Source of the DNA: Clostridiales bacterium
Lineage (GTDB): Bacteria > Bacillota > Clostridia > Lachnospirales > Lachnospiraceae
Assembly: GCA_021204045.1 (NCBI GenBank)
Contig: JAJQAA010000066.1
Location: forward strand, 1-64,000
Direction: 5' to 3'
DNA length: 64,000 bases
The first letter of the stretch is position 1. The number at the start of each line of letters is the position of its first letter. The notes beneath the pieces are model-generated. The model was not told the DNA's origin. It saw only the letters and a list, made by a program, of their open reading frames with translations, and did no database searches. A program made the position numbers and the translations under genes. Shown here piece after piece: positions 1 to 10,086 of this stretch.

Positions 1-132
1 GTATTTACAAAGGGCTCCACCTCTTTTCCAATCTCAAAGTGTCGAAAACGGGTTATACTCTATTATCCATAAAAAGGAAAGCACTTTTTATGATCCGGGA
101 TGATGCTGAAATGATCCCAGAGTTCCCTGATT

Positions 133-1458
133 TCATTCCGGGTTCTTCAGGAAATGCAGAAATTCCCCGATGGTCTTCTCATATCCCATCTCCGAGGGCC
201 GGTAAAACGTCCGGCCCTCCATCCCGTCCGGCAGATATTGCTGCCGCACATAGTGATTCGGGAAATCGTGCGCGTACTGATAACCGATCCCTCGCCCCAG
301 CTCTTCGTGTCCCCTGTAATGGGCATCCTGCAGATGCGGAGGCACCGGCATGTTCTGTTGATTTTTCACAGCGTCCATCGCTTCATCTATGGCGACAACC
401 GCCGCATTGCTCTTCGGCGCGCAGGCCACATAGGCCGCCGCCTGCGCGAGAATGATCCGCGACTCCGGCATACCGACGCGCTCCACTGCCTGTGCCGCGC
501 TGACAGCTACCGTCAACGCCATCGGATCGGCGTTCCCGACATCCTCCGCCGCGCAGATCATAATACGCCGCGCAATAAATTTGACATCTTCCCCGGCATA
601 AAGCATCCGCGCCAGGTAGTACACTGCCGCGTCCGGATCCGTACCGCGCATGCTCTTGATAAACGCCGAGATGGTATCGTAGTGATTGTCCCCATCCTTA
701 TCATAACGCACCGCACGCTTCTGGATGCACTCCTGCGCTACCTCAAGCGTAATATGGATACTCCCGTCCACCGGATCACGGTCTGTTGTCAGCGCGCCCA
801 GCTCGATCGCATTGAGCGCGGCCCGGGCATCACCTCCCGCGACATCAGCAAGGAAATCCGCCGCGTCCTCATCCAGTATCACATGAAAGCTCCCCAGGCC
901 CCTCTCTGTGTCGCTGACCGCGCGGCGCAGTAGTTCCTTAATATCCGCGTTCTCCAACGCCTTCAGTTCAAAAATACGTGAGCGGGAAAGCAATGCGCCG
1001 TTCACCTCAAAATAAGGATTTTCCGTCGTTGCGCCGATCAGAATCAATGTCCCGTCCTCGACATACGGTAGGAGATAATCCTGCTGGCTCTTATTGAAAC
1101 GATGGATCTCATCCACAAACAGGATCGTCTTTTTTCCGTACATCCCCAGCGCGTCCTTCGCCTGCTTTACAACCTCTTCCATATCCTTTTTCCCTGCGGT
1201 TGTAGCATTAATCTGATGGAACTGCGCGCTTGTCGTATTGGCGATGACTTTGGCCAGCGTCGTCTTTCCCGTGCCGGGAGGGCCGTAAAAAATCACTGAG
1301 CCAAGCTTGTCCGCCCGGATCGCCCGATAGAGCAGCTTGTCCTTCCCGATAATGTGTTTTTGCCCCACCACCTCATCCAGAGTACGCGGGCGCATGCGTG
1401 ACGCAAGCGGCGATTCTTTTTCCTGGGTCGTGGTTCTCATATAATCAAATAAATCCAT
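133..1458 (-). CDS. rarA: Replication-associated recombination protein A (AAA+ ATPase, RarA/MgsA)
   Basis: RPRTLDEVVGQKHIIG, Walker [12 protein letters not shown], Walker B LFVDEIHRFNKSQQD. Start at MDLFDY preferred because of an upstream GAGG; the track ORF extends to 1581. Confidence 0.93.
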   Translation of the reverse strand: MDLFDYMRTTTQEKESPLASRMRPRTLDEVVGQKHIIGKDKLLYRAIRADKLGSVIFYGPPGTGKTTLAKVIANTTSAQFHQINATTAGKKDMEEVVKQAKDALGMYGKKTILFVDEIHRFNKSQQDYLLPYVEDGTLILIGATTENPYFEVNGALLSRSRIFELKALENADIKELLRRAVSDTERGLGSFHVILDEDAADFLADVAGGDARAALNAIELGALTTDRDPVDGSIHITLEVAQECIQKRAVRYDKDGDNHYDTISAFIKSMRGTDPDAAVYYLARMLYAGEDVKFIARRIMICAAEDVGNADPMALTVAVSAAQAVERVGMPESRIILAQAAAYVACAPKSNAAVVAIDEAMDAVKNQQNMPVPPHLQDAHYRGHEELGRGIGYQYAHDFPNHYVRQQYLPDGMEGRTFYRPSEMGYEKTIGEFLHFLKNPE

Positions 1459-1573
1459 AACATCCTCATTTCCCATTCTGGATTCAGTATAGATTTTTTG
1501 CCGAGGACTGTCAACCATCTTTGCCGACAGTCCCATCTTTGCCGTCCGTCGACCTGTTCCGTCAAACCAGCGT

Positions 1574-2410
1574 TCAGTCAACCAGTAGTTCTTCCGCAGT
1601 CACGAAGCGATATCCCTGCGCTCCAAGCTCGTCAACCAGACGCAGGGCAGCCTCAACGGATGTCGGGAAAATATCGTGCATAAGGATAATATCGCCGTCG
1701 CGAACGGATTTCTCTACTCTGCGCACAATCGCGTCTGCATTCTGCAATTTCCAGTCCAGCGAATCCAGGGTCCAGAAAACCGGGGTCATATCAAGCAGAC
1801 ATTCCAGATTTTCATTCCATTCGCCGTAAGGCGGCCGCAGATACCGCGGACGTGTGCCGGTAATTTCCTCAATCCGCTCACTGGTTCTGCTGACCGCCTC
1901 ACAGGCTTCCGTCTCCGATACCTTAGTCATACGAATATGCTGAAAACAATGGTTACCGATCAGATGTCCGTCCTCCTGCATGGTTCGTACCACTTCCTCA
2001 TTTCCTTCCACGCTTTGTCCCATGAGAAAAAATGTTGCCTTCACACCACGCTCCCGCAGACCGTCGAGCAGTTGCATCGTACATTCCGGATGCGGCCCGT
2101 CATCGAAGGTCAATGCTGCCGTTTTCTGTTCATCCGCCTGATTCGCTGTCATTTCTGCGGCTGATGTGGAGTCTTCCGGCTCTGACTCCGATTCCGATTT
2201 CCCGCCCGGTTCCGGCAATTGCGGTGTCGTCACAGCGATATTGGCCTCAACTTCTCCCTCAGCGAATCGGCCGATCAGACTGGTGGCGACTCCGGCCGCA
2301 ATACCATCCAACGCAAGCACTGTCAGCAGAAGCACCGTCTTTTTCCTCAAATTCCAGCCACCCATATTTTTCCAAACGCCCGCCGCCTTTCGCATTATTA
2401 TATGCCGCAA
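1574..2410 (-). CDS. Polysaccharide deacetylase family protein (NodB domain) with N-terminal TM/signal
   Basis: ALTFDDGPHPECT, IGNHCFQH, RPPYGEWN motifs of NodB deacetylases; start uncertain. Confidence 0.9.
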   Translation of the reverse strand: MRHIIMRKAAGVWKNMGGWNLRKKTVLLLTVLALDGIAAGVATSLIGRFAEGEVEANIAVTTPQLPEPGGKSESESEPEDSTSAAEMTANQADEQKTAALTFDDGPHPECTMQLLDGLRERGVKATFFLMGQSVEGNEEVVRTMQEDGHLIGNHCFQHIRMTKVSETEACEAVSRTSERIEEITGTRPRYLRPPYGEWNENLECLLDMTPVFWTLDSLDWKLQNADAIVRRVEKSVRDGDIILMHDIFPTSVEAALRLVDELGAQGYRFVTAEELLVD

Positions 2411-2503
2411 TGCCGCAGGAAATGATGCATTGCCCGGAAAACCGGCGGGGCTAAAACGTCTGCGATTGCAGGAACTTTTTAGCCTCGCCGTATATCGCTA
2501 TGA

Positions 2504-3430
2504 TTACACGTAAATTCCCAGGATTCCGATCAGCCCTGTGATCACCACAAGGCTGCACACGATGGACATACTGTTAATACAGCTTGCCATCCCCTCATCT
2601 CCGCCACACATACCGGTATAGGCCGGCGCAACCGCACTCGACGGCGCAAAGCACAACAGTACCAGTGCCTGGCGGACCGCCAGTTCCAGCGGAAGGGAAA
2701 CATAAACCACTACAGCCAAAACTGCCGCAAACACATAGCGGAAGGTTAACACCTTACCAACCTTCCGGATATATTCCGGCTTTAATTCCAGGCGAAAAAG
2801 GAGTCCCAGCATCAGCATCGCGACAAAGGAATTAGCCTTCGCCACCGGTTCAATCAGCGTCAGTACCGCGTCCGGCAGTCTTAATCCCGCAAGCGAAATC
2901 AGAAACATCCCCACATTCGCAAGCAGAGGAGCGCTCTTTATCAGACGTTTCCCGAAAGAAATCATATCGAAACCATGATGTTCCTCTGAGACATACTCGG
3001 CGGCAAACGCATAAGTAACGCCCGAGCACATCACGCTGTTTCCCAGATCCATCATACAGGCCGTTACCGTACCGATCGCCGGAAGAAAGCTCTGCACAAA
3101 AGGAAGACAGAACGCCCCGATATTATAACCGGGCATGCAGAGGATGTTCAATGCCTGTTCGCGTTTCGGCAGCCTTCCCGACACGACAGCCGCCACTGCG
3201 ATCATCAGGATATTGGCAATAATTCCAAACACCGCCACCAGCAGCATTGCCGCACTCATGTCCTCAACCGCCGCGAAATTTGTAATAATCGCACAGGGAA
3301 GCGTAATGTTAATCAGGATCTTTTTGATTCCGGCTCCGGTGTCTTTTCCGACAATACCAAAGTGATTCAGGCATATCCCCACTACAATAATCAGCGCGAA
3401 CGAACCTGCCCGCAACAAAATCTGTGACAT
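2504..3430 (-). CDS. AEC (auxin efflux carrier) family transporter
   Basis: Multi-TM protein, LINITLPCAIITNFA, N-terminal MSQILLRAGSFALIIVVG; AEC-like layout. Confidence 0.8.
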   Translation of the reverse strand: MSQILLRAGSFALIIVVGICLNHFGIVGKDTGAGIKKILINITLPCAIITNFAAVEDMSAAMLLVAVFGIIANILMIAVAAVVSGRLPKREQALNILCMPGYNIGAFCLPFVQSFLPAIGTVTACMMDLGNSVMCSGVTYAFAAEYVSEEHHGFDMISFGKRLIKSAPLLANVGMFLISLAGLRLPDAVLTLIEPVAKANSFVAMLMLGLLFRLELKPEYIRKVGKVLTFRYVFAAVLAVVVYVSLPLELAVRQALVLLCFAPSSAVAPAYTGMCGGDEGMASCINSMSIVCSLVVITGLIGILGIYV

Positions 3431-3465
3431 AAAACGTATCTCCCTCTGAGCGCCCGGCATATTTG

Positions 3466-3491
3466 AAAAACGGGAGTTTATTCAACTCCCG
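3466..3491 (-). terminator. Rho-independent terminator downstream of the uxaB-like gene
   Basis: Minus strand CGGGAGTT-GAATA-AACTCCCG-TTTTTC. Confidence 0.8.
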
Positions 3492-3532
3492 CCTTCATCC
3501 TTTTTATTTTGTCATCCGATCTGTCGGCACAA

Positions 3533-4867
3533 TTATTTGGCAAGAACCGCATCATAAGCGGCGGACATGCCTTCCTTCTCAATCAGATCATACCACTTCT
3601 GTACCTCAGGCAGCAGATCGGAAATATCCTCGCCCCAGTACTCGGACTTTTTCAGGATATCCGCCACAGAAGCGGTCTTCATGAATTTCATGATTTCCTC
3701 GCCATCGTTTGCCTCATCGGTGCGGTAGAACGCAATCAACGCCGCCAGGGAAAACGTAAGTCCCTGCGGATAGCTACCCTTCTGCTCCTTGTACTCCAGG
3801 ATTGTCGGAAGAACTCTCGCTTTGAATTTGGAGACGGAATTCAGCGCGATCGACAGCAGCATATGCTTGATGAACGGATTGGAAAAGCGCTCCAGCACCG
3901 CCGCGCCGAATTTGCGGTTATCCTCCGTATCGCCAATCGTCGGGATGATCTCCTCGAAAATGCACTTCTTCAGCAGCGCGGAAACCTTCTCATCCTTCAG
4001 GCACTCGCCGACCGTCTCCAGACCGTACAGGCGCGCCCCCAGAACCATGGATGTATGAGCGCCATTCAGGATGCGGACCTTTCTCTTCTTGTACGGGTCG
4101 ACATTGTCCGTCCAGACCACATTATATCCGGCCTTCTGCAGCGGAAGCTCATCCTCGTGCTGTCCCTGAATCACCCACAGATGGAAGATCTCGGCGGTAT
4201 CCATCATATTATCCTGCTCACCGATGCGTTCACACAGGGCGGCGTGCTCATCGCGCGGGAAACCGGTCACGATGCGGTCAACCAGCGTCGAGCAGAAATC
4301 ATTCTCCTTCGACAGCCATGCCTTAAAGTCCTCACCCAATCCCCACTGATCCGCATACTGCTTGCAGCACTTCTCAAGCTCTTCGCCGTTGTGGTCAATC
4401 AGCTCACACGACAGGACAATGAAGCCCGGAAGGCCAAGCTGATATCTCTTGTAAAGCAGCTGGGTCAGCTTGCCCGGGAAGCTCTTCGCCGGAGCGTCCT
4501 CAAGCCTGTTGTCCGGTTCATATACAATACCGGCCTCCGTCGTGTTGGAAACGATAAAGCGGAAATCCGGATTTTCTGCCAGCGCCATATAAGCGGCATT
4601 GTCCGTATAGGGATTGACGCAGCGGGAAACAACATTGATGTGCGTATGCTCGTCCACAACCTCCCCATTGTCAATGCCGCGCAGAAACAGGTTGTACTCA
4701 CAGTTCTGCTTCTCAAGCATCTCGCACATACCCTTTTCGATCGGCTGCACAATCACGACCGAACCGTCAAACAGCCCCTTATCATTCAGCTTCTGGAAGA
4801 AATAATCCACGAAGCCGCGCAGGAAACCGCCTTCGCCAAACTGAATCACTTTCTCTTTCTTGCTCAT
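3533..4867 (-). CDS. uxaB: Tagaturonate reductase-like, mannitol dehydrogenase family
   Basis: MSKKEKVIQFGEGGFLRGFVDYFFQKLN; NGAHTSMVLGARLYG; long-chain polyol dehydrogenase family. Confidence 0.85.
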   Translation of the reverse strand: MSKKEKVIQFGEGGFLRGFVDYFFQKLNDKGLFDGSVVIVQPIEKGMCEMLEKQNCEYNLFLRGIDNGEVVDEHTHINVVSRCVNPYTDNAAYMALAENPDFRFIVSNTTEAGIVYEPDNRLEDAPAKSFPGKLTQLLYKRYQLGLPGFIVLSCELIDHNGEELEKCCKQYADQWGLGEDFKAWLSKENDFCSTLVDRIVTGFPRDEHAALCERIGEQDNMMDTAEIFHLWVIQGQHEDELPLQKAGYNVVWTDNVDPYKKRKVRILNGAHTSMVLGARLYGLETVGECLKDEKVSALLKKCIFEEIIPTIGDTEDNRKFGAAVLERFSNPFIKHMLLSIALNSVSKFKARVLPTILEYKEQKGSYPQGLTFSLAALIAFYRTDEANDGEEIMKFMKTASVADILKKSEYWGEDISDLLPEVQKWYDLIEKEGMSAAYDAVLAK

Positions 4868-4894
4868 TGTCCGTAACCTCCAATTATGAACATT

Positions 4895-4910
4895 TTGTAA
4901 GCGCTTACAA
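4895..4910. promoter_or_regulatory. LacI-family/cre-like operator (proximal)
   Basis: Perfect 16-bp palindrome TTGTAAGCGCTTACAA downstream of the predicted uxaB -10. Confidence 0.8.
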
Positions 4911-4946
4911 TTTTATCGACATCTCAGCGCCCTTTGTTATGTCCAC

Positions 4947-4975
4947 ACTATACACCATTTATGTGTTGAATGCAA
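4947..4975 (-). promoter_or_regulatory. Sigma-A type promoter for the uxaB-like gene
   Basis: Minus strand TTGCAT-N17-TATAGT. Confidence 0.7.
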
Positions 4976-4994
4976 TAGGTTTCCGGATATTTTT

Positions 4995-5008
4995 TGTAAG
5001 CGTTTACA
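4995..5008. promoter_or_regulatory. LacI-family/cre-like operator (distal)
   Basis: TGTAAGCGTTTACA, near-palindrome matching the proximal operator, upstream of the -35. Confidence 0.75.
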
Positions 5009-5092
5009 TGCAGGCGTTCCTATTCGTCCATAAGGAAAAGACAGCTTCCGCTCCCATCATGATAAACAGGAATCGAAAACTGTCTTTTTTCG

Positions 5093-5178
5093 TGCCGCAG
5101 GCCGGGATCGAACCGGCACGGGAGATTAGTCCCGCAGGATTTTAAGTCCTGTGCGTCTGCCAATTCCGCCACTGCGGC
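5093..5178 (-). tRNA. tRNA-Leu (anticodon UAA)
   Basis: Minus strand GCCGCAGTGGCGGAATTGGCAGACGCACAGGACTTAAAATCCTGCGGGACTAATCTCCCGTGCCGGTTCGATCCCGGCCTGCGGCA: 7-bp acceptor stem, long variable arm, GGTTCGATCC T-arm, anticodon loop CTTAAAA. Confidence 0.97.
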
Positions 5179-5305
5179 AGGACGCAGAAAATCTGAAATT
5201 CTCACATCGAAAATATTACCATACGGCGGCGGAAAAATCAAGCCCTCCGCCGCTCAAAATCTATCTTCAAAAATCCATCGTTATCATTCACGGCCGCTAT
5301 CCTTC

Positions 5306-7390
5306 TCACATATCGTCCCCGGTCGCCAGCAGCACGCCTGATCGTGCCGGCATATATAACGTCAAAACACCGTCTTTCGCGTGGTGCGTCTCCCTGCCGA
5401 CGTTATAGCCGGAAGCGTATGTCAGTATCAGCTGACAAATCGGCTCATCGTCCGCAATGCCAAGCTCCCAGACCGGGATTTCCATCCATGTGGCTTCCGG
5501 ACGGTTGTTGATCACAATCACACTTTTTTCATCCCCGCTCATGCGGCCATATGCCAGCTGATGCTTCCCCGCGTAAAGTTCCTTGAGCGAACCGCGGCGC
5601 AGCGATTTGCGGCTCCGGTGATGCCTGATCAGATAACGATGGTATTCGATCAGCTCAAAATCCGGATGATCCCACGGGTAGGTACGACGGCTGTCCGGAT
5701 CCGTCCACCCACACACACCCGCTTCATCCCCATAATACAGAGTCGGCGCGCCCGGCCAGGTCATCAGCATCAGCACTGCCTCCCGCATCACCGCGACATT
5801 GACATGTTCAGAGGCCTTTTCCGCTCCCAGCGTGCCGATACGGCCGACCGTCTGATTGGTACGCGTCAGGAAGCGGCTGTGATCATGATTGGAAAGCTGA
5901 TTCATCGCCGTCATCAGCGACTGCGTCTGCATCTGGTTCTGACAGATCCGCATCGAACGGAAAAACGCCTCCCCGTCGCCGTAAAGCGTTTCATCGTACT
6001 TATCGCTGTGCTTTTCCATACCGGTCAAAAACCAGGTAATCGGCTCCATGAACGCGTCATAATTCATGATGGTATCCCACTCGTCGCCGTTTAACCAGCT
6101 CCCGGATTCGCCATAATGTTCTGCCAAAATAAGCACTTCCGGATTGACCTGCTTAACCGCGGCCCGAAATGCCCGCCAAAACGTATGATTGTACTCAATG
6201 CTGTGGCCGAGATCAGCCGCCACATCCAGGCGCCAGCCGTCCACATTGTAGGGCGGCGACACCCATTTTCTGGCAATGCGCAGAATATAATCATAGAGCT
6301 TTGGAGAGTCTTCATAATTCAGCTTCGGCAGCGTGTGGTTTCCCCACCAGCTTTCATAACTGTCGTTGTCTGGCCATCCATCCTCCTTCTCAAATTTGAA
6401 AAAGGTGTGGTACGGACTGTCCTTAGAAATATACGCTCCCGGCGCGCTGCCGCCGCGACGCGCGTAAAAATGCTCATGATCCAGCCATTTATTGAACGAA
6501 CCACAATGGTTAAAAACACCGTCCATAATCACGCGCATCCCCCGCCTGTGGACTTCCTCCATAAAACGGGCAAAAAAGCGGTCACTGGCCTCAAGGTTTT
6601 CCGGATCGGCGACGCGCGTGATATAACGCTCCGCCTGCTCGTTGGAAACCGCCCCCTCCGGTACAAATCCGCCGCCGTCCCGGACGATCACACCATAATG
6701 CGGATCAATATGGTCATAATCCTGCGTATCATATTTGTGATTTGAGGGCGATACAAACAATGGGTTGAAATAAATAACCTCCACGCCAAGATCCTGCAGA
6801 TAATCCAGTTTATCCCAGACGCCTTGTAAATCGCCGCCGTAAAAACAGCCGACGTCCAGATTGGACGGTGTTTTATCCCAGTTTGTCACCTGCAAAACCG
6901 GCTGTCCGATATAAACATATTCGCGGGAATTCACATCGTTGGAAGGATCTCCATTGCAAAAACGGTCAACGAAGATCTGATACATCACCGCGCCCTTTGC
7001 CCATTCCGGCGTATGAAAACCCGGCGTAATGCGAAACGCACCCTCCCGTCGGCATTCCCCGGCAAGGCCAAGTCGATTATAATAATAATCACGGCCGTCA
7101 CGCTCAACACGGAAATGATAGCGCATCGGCATATCGGAGATTCTCCGCTCACATTGATAATAATCAAACAAACTGTCGCTCTCTCCGCGCGTCATCCCAA
7201 TCTCCAGGAAGCCGTCCGGCGCGCCACCGGAAATTTCCTCTATCAAAAACACTCTGTCCGCGTCGTCCTTTGCCGTGCGGAAACGGAACGTCACAGCATC
7301 GCCCGCGTCCGGCTCCTCCGGAATGCGGTAATCTGCTGTCTCGTCCGCAAACAGAGCCCGCTCATTTAAATTTGTACATCTGTCTGCCAT
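5306..7390 (-). CDS. GH13 alpha-amylase family (neopullulanase/maltogenic amylase-like, N-terminal CBM34-like region)
   Basis: GAVMYQIFVDRFCNGDPSND, DGVFNHCG, DGWRLDVAADLGH, NHDHSRFLTR; start at MADRCTNLNERALFADE. Confidence 0.92.
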   Translation of the reverse strand: MADRCTNLNERALFADETADYRIPEEPDAGDAVTFRFRTAKDDADRVFLIEEISGGAPDGFLEIGMTRGESDSLFDYYQCERRISDMPMRYHFRVERDGRDYYYNRLGLAGECRREGAFRITPGFHTPEWAKGAVMYQIFVDRFCNGDPSNDVNSREYVYIGQPVLQVTNWDKTPSNLDVGCFYGGDLQGVWDKLDYLQDLGVEVIYFNPLFVSPSNHKYDTQDYDHIDPHYGVIVRDGGGFVPEGAVSNEQAERYITRVADPENLEASDRFFARFMEEVHRRGMRVIMDGVFNHCGSFNKWLDHEHFYARRGGSAPGAYISKDSPYHTFFKFEKEDGWPDNDSYESWWGNHTLPKLNYEDSPKLYDYILRIARKWVSPPYNVDGWRLDVAADLGHSIEYNHTFWRAFRAAVKQVNPEVLILAEHYGESGSWLNGDEWDTIMNYDAFMEPITWFLTGMEKHSDKYDETLYGDGEAFFRSMRICQNQMQTQSLMTAMNQLSNHDHSRFLTRTNQTVGRIGTLGAEKASEHVNVAVMREAVLMLMTWPGAPTLYYGDEAGVCGWTDPDSRRTYPWDHPDFELIEYHRYLIRHHRSRKSLRRGSLKELYAGKHQLAYGRMSGDEKSVIVINNRPEATWMEIPVWELGIADDEPICQLILTYASGYNVGRETHHAKDGVLTLYMPARSGVLLATGDDM

Positions 7391-7523
7391 GTCGGATAAT
7401 CCCCTTCTAGCTCGAACGTATCTGTTCCGGATCCTGTCCCAAACAGCCGTGCTCAAGCTATATCTTAACCGATAACCCAGTGAAATACAACTCCCTTTGT
7501 GACAAAAGTTCCCTCAGAACAGT

Positions 7524-7553
7524 GAAAGAGCCGACGGGGTAGTCGGCTCTTTC
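7524..7553. repeat. Perfect 12-bp inverted repeat (stem-loop) between ftsH and the GH13 gene
   Basis: GAAAGAGCCGAC-GGGGTA-GTCGGCTCTTTC; no clear T-tract on either strand. Confidence 0.8.
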
Positions 7554-7741
7554 AGGAGAAGGTATTTCGTTTCTTATGGGGTGTAGCAAAAACTATATAA
7601 TGTATTGGGGGGTTACGCATATTATAATAGCACAGGTTCCAAAATAAGTGTGCACAAATATAAAGTTTTTTTTGTTAAAATTTTATTCAAATTAACGCGA
7701 GCCTTCGTGCTTCTCTCTCAATCTTATGACAATTTCGTCAA

Positions 7742-9547
7742 TCACGCGCCGAACAGCGCCTCAAACTCCTGCTGATCGATTTTTTCCTTCTCAATCAGCA
7801 GCTCGCAGCAGCCATCCAGCACCGGGCGATGCTCCAGAATAATCGCTTTGGCTTTTGCGTAGCACTCATCAATGATACGCTTGACCTCTTCGTCGATGAT
7901 CGCGGCCACCTCCTCGCCATAGCTGCGGGTGTGCGCCAGATCACGGCCGATAAAAACCTCGTCCTCATCCGTATCGTAATCAATCATGCCAACCCGGTCG
8001 GACATCCCGTAGCGGGTCACCATCGAACGGGCCATCTTGGTCGCCTGCTTGATATCCTGAGAAGCCCCGGTCGTCACGTCGCCGAAAATTATCTCCTCCG
8101 CGATACGTCCGCCAAGCGAAACCATGATACTCTGCAGCATTTTCCCTTTCATGTTGAACATCTCGTCTTCCCCTGGCAGCGGCATCGTATAACCGGCTGC
8201 TCCCAGCCCCGTGGGGATGATCGATATCGTGTGCACCGGTCCGACGTCCGGCAGCACATGGAATAATATCGCATGCCCGGCCTCATGATAAGCCGTGATG
8301 CGTTTTTCCTTCTCTGAGATGATGCGGCTCTTTTTCTCCGCACCGATCCCAACCTTGACAAACGCACGGTCAATATCCGCCTGGCAGATAAAGCTGTGGC
8401 CGGTTCCGGCGGCCAGAATCGCGGCCTCATTCATCAGATTTTCCAGATCCGCCCCCGTAAAACCGGCGGTCGTGCGGGCCACACGTCCCAGATCGACGTC
8501 CTCGGACAACGGCTTCTGCCGCGAATGTACCTTCAGAATTTCTTCCCGTCCTTTGACATCCGGACGCCCCACCGCGACTTTGCGGTCAAAACGGCCCGGA
8601 CGAAGGATCGCCGGATCCAGGATATCGACACGGTTCGTCGCCGCCATCACAATGATACCCTCGTTGACGCCGAAACCATCCATCTCCACAAGAAGCTGAT
8701 TCAACGTCTGCTCCCGCTCGTCATGACCACCGCCCATGCCCGTGCCTCTCCGCCGGGCCACCGCGTCGATCTCATCGATAAAGACGATACAGGGCGCATT
8801 TTTCTTCGCATCTTCAAACAGATCGCGGACACGCGACGCGCCCACGCCCACGTACATTTCCACAAAATCCGAACCGGAAATGCTGAAAAACGGCACACCC
8901 GCCTCCCCGGCAACCGCCTTGGCAAGCAGCGTCTTGCCGGTTCCGGGAGGGCCTACCAGAATAACGCCCTTGGGGATACGCGCGCCGACCGCGGTGTATT
9001 TCTGCGGATCGCGCAGGAAATCCACCATCTCTTTCAGCTCTTCCTTCTCCTCCTGAAGTCCGGCGACATTGCGGAAGGTCACGTTACTGTTCTGTACCAT
9101 GCGGGCACGGCTCTTGCCGAAATTCATCATCCGGGCATTCGCACCGCCGCCTGCGCCCCCGGCGCGCATATTCATCAGGAATATCACCAGCATTACCATA
9201 CCTACAGAAAGCACGACCGGCAGAATCATATTAAGCCAGTAATTGCTCTGCGGTACATTATTTAAAACATAATCTATACCGCGCTCATCCAATGCCTGCT
9301 GCGCCGTCTCCACATCGGAAACATACGCGATGTAAGTCTGGTCACCGATCACCAGCCGCACTTCACCGGTCGGCACCTGCTCATTCTGATTGATCTCCAC
9401 CGTCTGGATCGTCGCGCTGTCCAGCGCATTCTCAAATTGCTGTCTGGACATCGTCTCCACGGACGAGGCCGGCATAAACCAGAGAGCGGCGATCAGCACC
9501 AGCATCAGTATCAGGAATCCGCTGTTGCGGAAAGACGATTGTTTCAC
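7742..9547 (-). CDS. ftsH: ATP-dependent zinc metalloprotease FtsH
   Basis: [36 protein letters not shown] region, HEAGHA zinc motif. Confidence 0.98.
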   Translation of the reverse strand: MKQSSFRNSGFLILMLVLIAALWFMPASSVETMSRQQFENALDSATIQTVEINQNEQVPTGEVRLVIGDQTYIAYVSDVETAQQALDERGIDYVLNNVPQSNYWLNMILPVVLSVGMVMLVIFLMNMRAGGAGGGANARMMNFGKSRARMVQNSNVTFRNVAGLQEEKEELKEMVDFLRDPQKYTAVGARIPKGVILVGPPGTGKTLLAKAVAGEAGVPFFSISGSDFVEMYVGVGASRVRDLFEDAKKNAPCIVFIDEIDAVARRRGTGMGGGHDEREQTLNQLLVEMDGFGVNEGIIVMAATNRVDILDPAILRPGRFDRKVAVGRPDVKGREEILKVHSRQKPLSEDVDLGRVARTTAGFTGADLENLMNEAAILAAGTGHSFICQADIDRAFVKVGIGAEKKSRIISEKEKRITAYHEAGHAILFHVLPDVGPVHTISIIPTGLGAAGYTMPLPGEDEMFNMKGKMLQSIMVSLGGRIAEEIIFGDVTTGASQDIKQATKMARSMVTRYGMSDRVGMIDYDTDEDEVFIGRDLAHTRSYGEEVAAIIDEEVKRIIDECYAKAKAIILEHRPVLDGCCELLIEKEKIDQQEFEALFGA

Positions 9548-9561
9548 TTCCGTTTGCCTCC

Positions 9562-10086
9562 TTACTGTTCTACCACTCCGATGTACGGCAGATTGCGGTA
9601 TTTCTGTGCGTAATCCAGACCGTAGCCGACAACAAATTCATCCGGGATCGTAAAGCAGGTATAATCGACTTTCACCTGTTTTTTCACACGGCGCTCCGGT
9701 TTGTCCAGGAGTGTACAGAGCCGGATGCTCTCCGGTCCCCGGTGCCGGAGTACCTCAATCAGATAAGACAGGGTCCGGCCGGAATCAATGATATCTTCGA
9801 CAATCAATACATGCTTGCCCGCCAGCGGTTCATCAAGATCCTTTACAATGCGGACAACGCCGCTGGACTTCGTGTCGTCTCCATAGCTGGAAACCGACAT
9901 AAAATCCATGCTGACCGGGATCGTGAGCCGTTTGGAAAGCTCGCAGGTGAAAAACACGCCTCCCTTGAGCACACAGATCAGATGTATCTCTTTTCCCGCG
10001 TAATCCCGGTTTATCTGGTCAGCCACCTCACTGATGCGTCGGTTGACTGCCTCCTCTGACAATAGTTCCCTGATTCGTTCCGCCAT
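9562..10086 (-). CDS. hpt: Hypoxanthine phosphoribosyltransferase
   Basis: [26 protein letters not shown] (PRPP motif), [23 protein letters not shown]. Confidence 0.97.
   Translation of the reverse strand: MAERIRELLSEEAVNRRISEVADQINRDYAGKEIHLICVLKGGVFFTCELSKRLTIPVSMDFMSVSSYGDDTKSSGVVRIVKDLDEPLAGKHVLIVEDIIDSGRTLSYLIEVLRHRGPESIRLCTLLDKPERRVKKQVKVDYTCFTIPDEFVVGYGLDYAQKYRNLPYIGVVEQ

Noticed and set aside
3509-4876. 455-aa plus-strand ORF
   Set aside because: Exact antisense of the well-supported uxaB-like gene; no recognisable motifs; expected shadow ORF in GC-rich coding DNA.
5036-5090. Terminator after tRNA-Leu
   Set aside because: AAAAGACAG/CTGTCTTTT arms exist but the loop is long and the T-run short on the minus strand; not confident.
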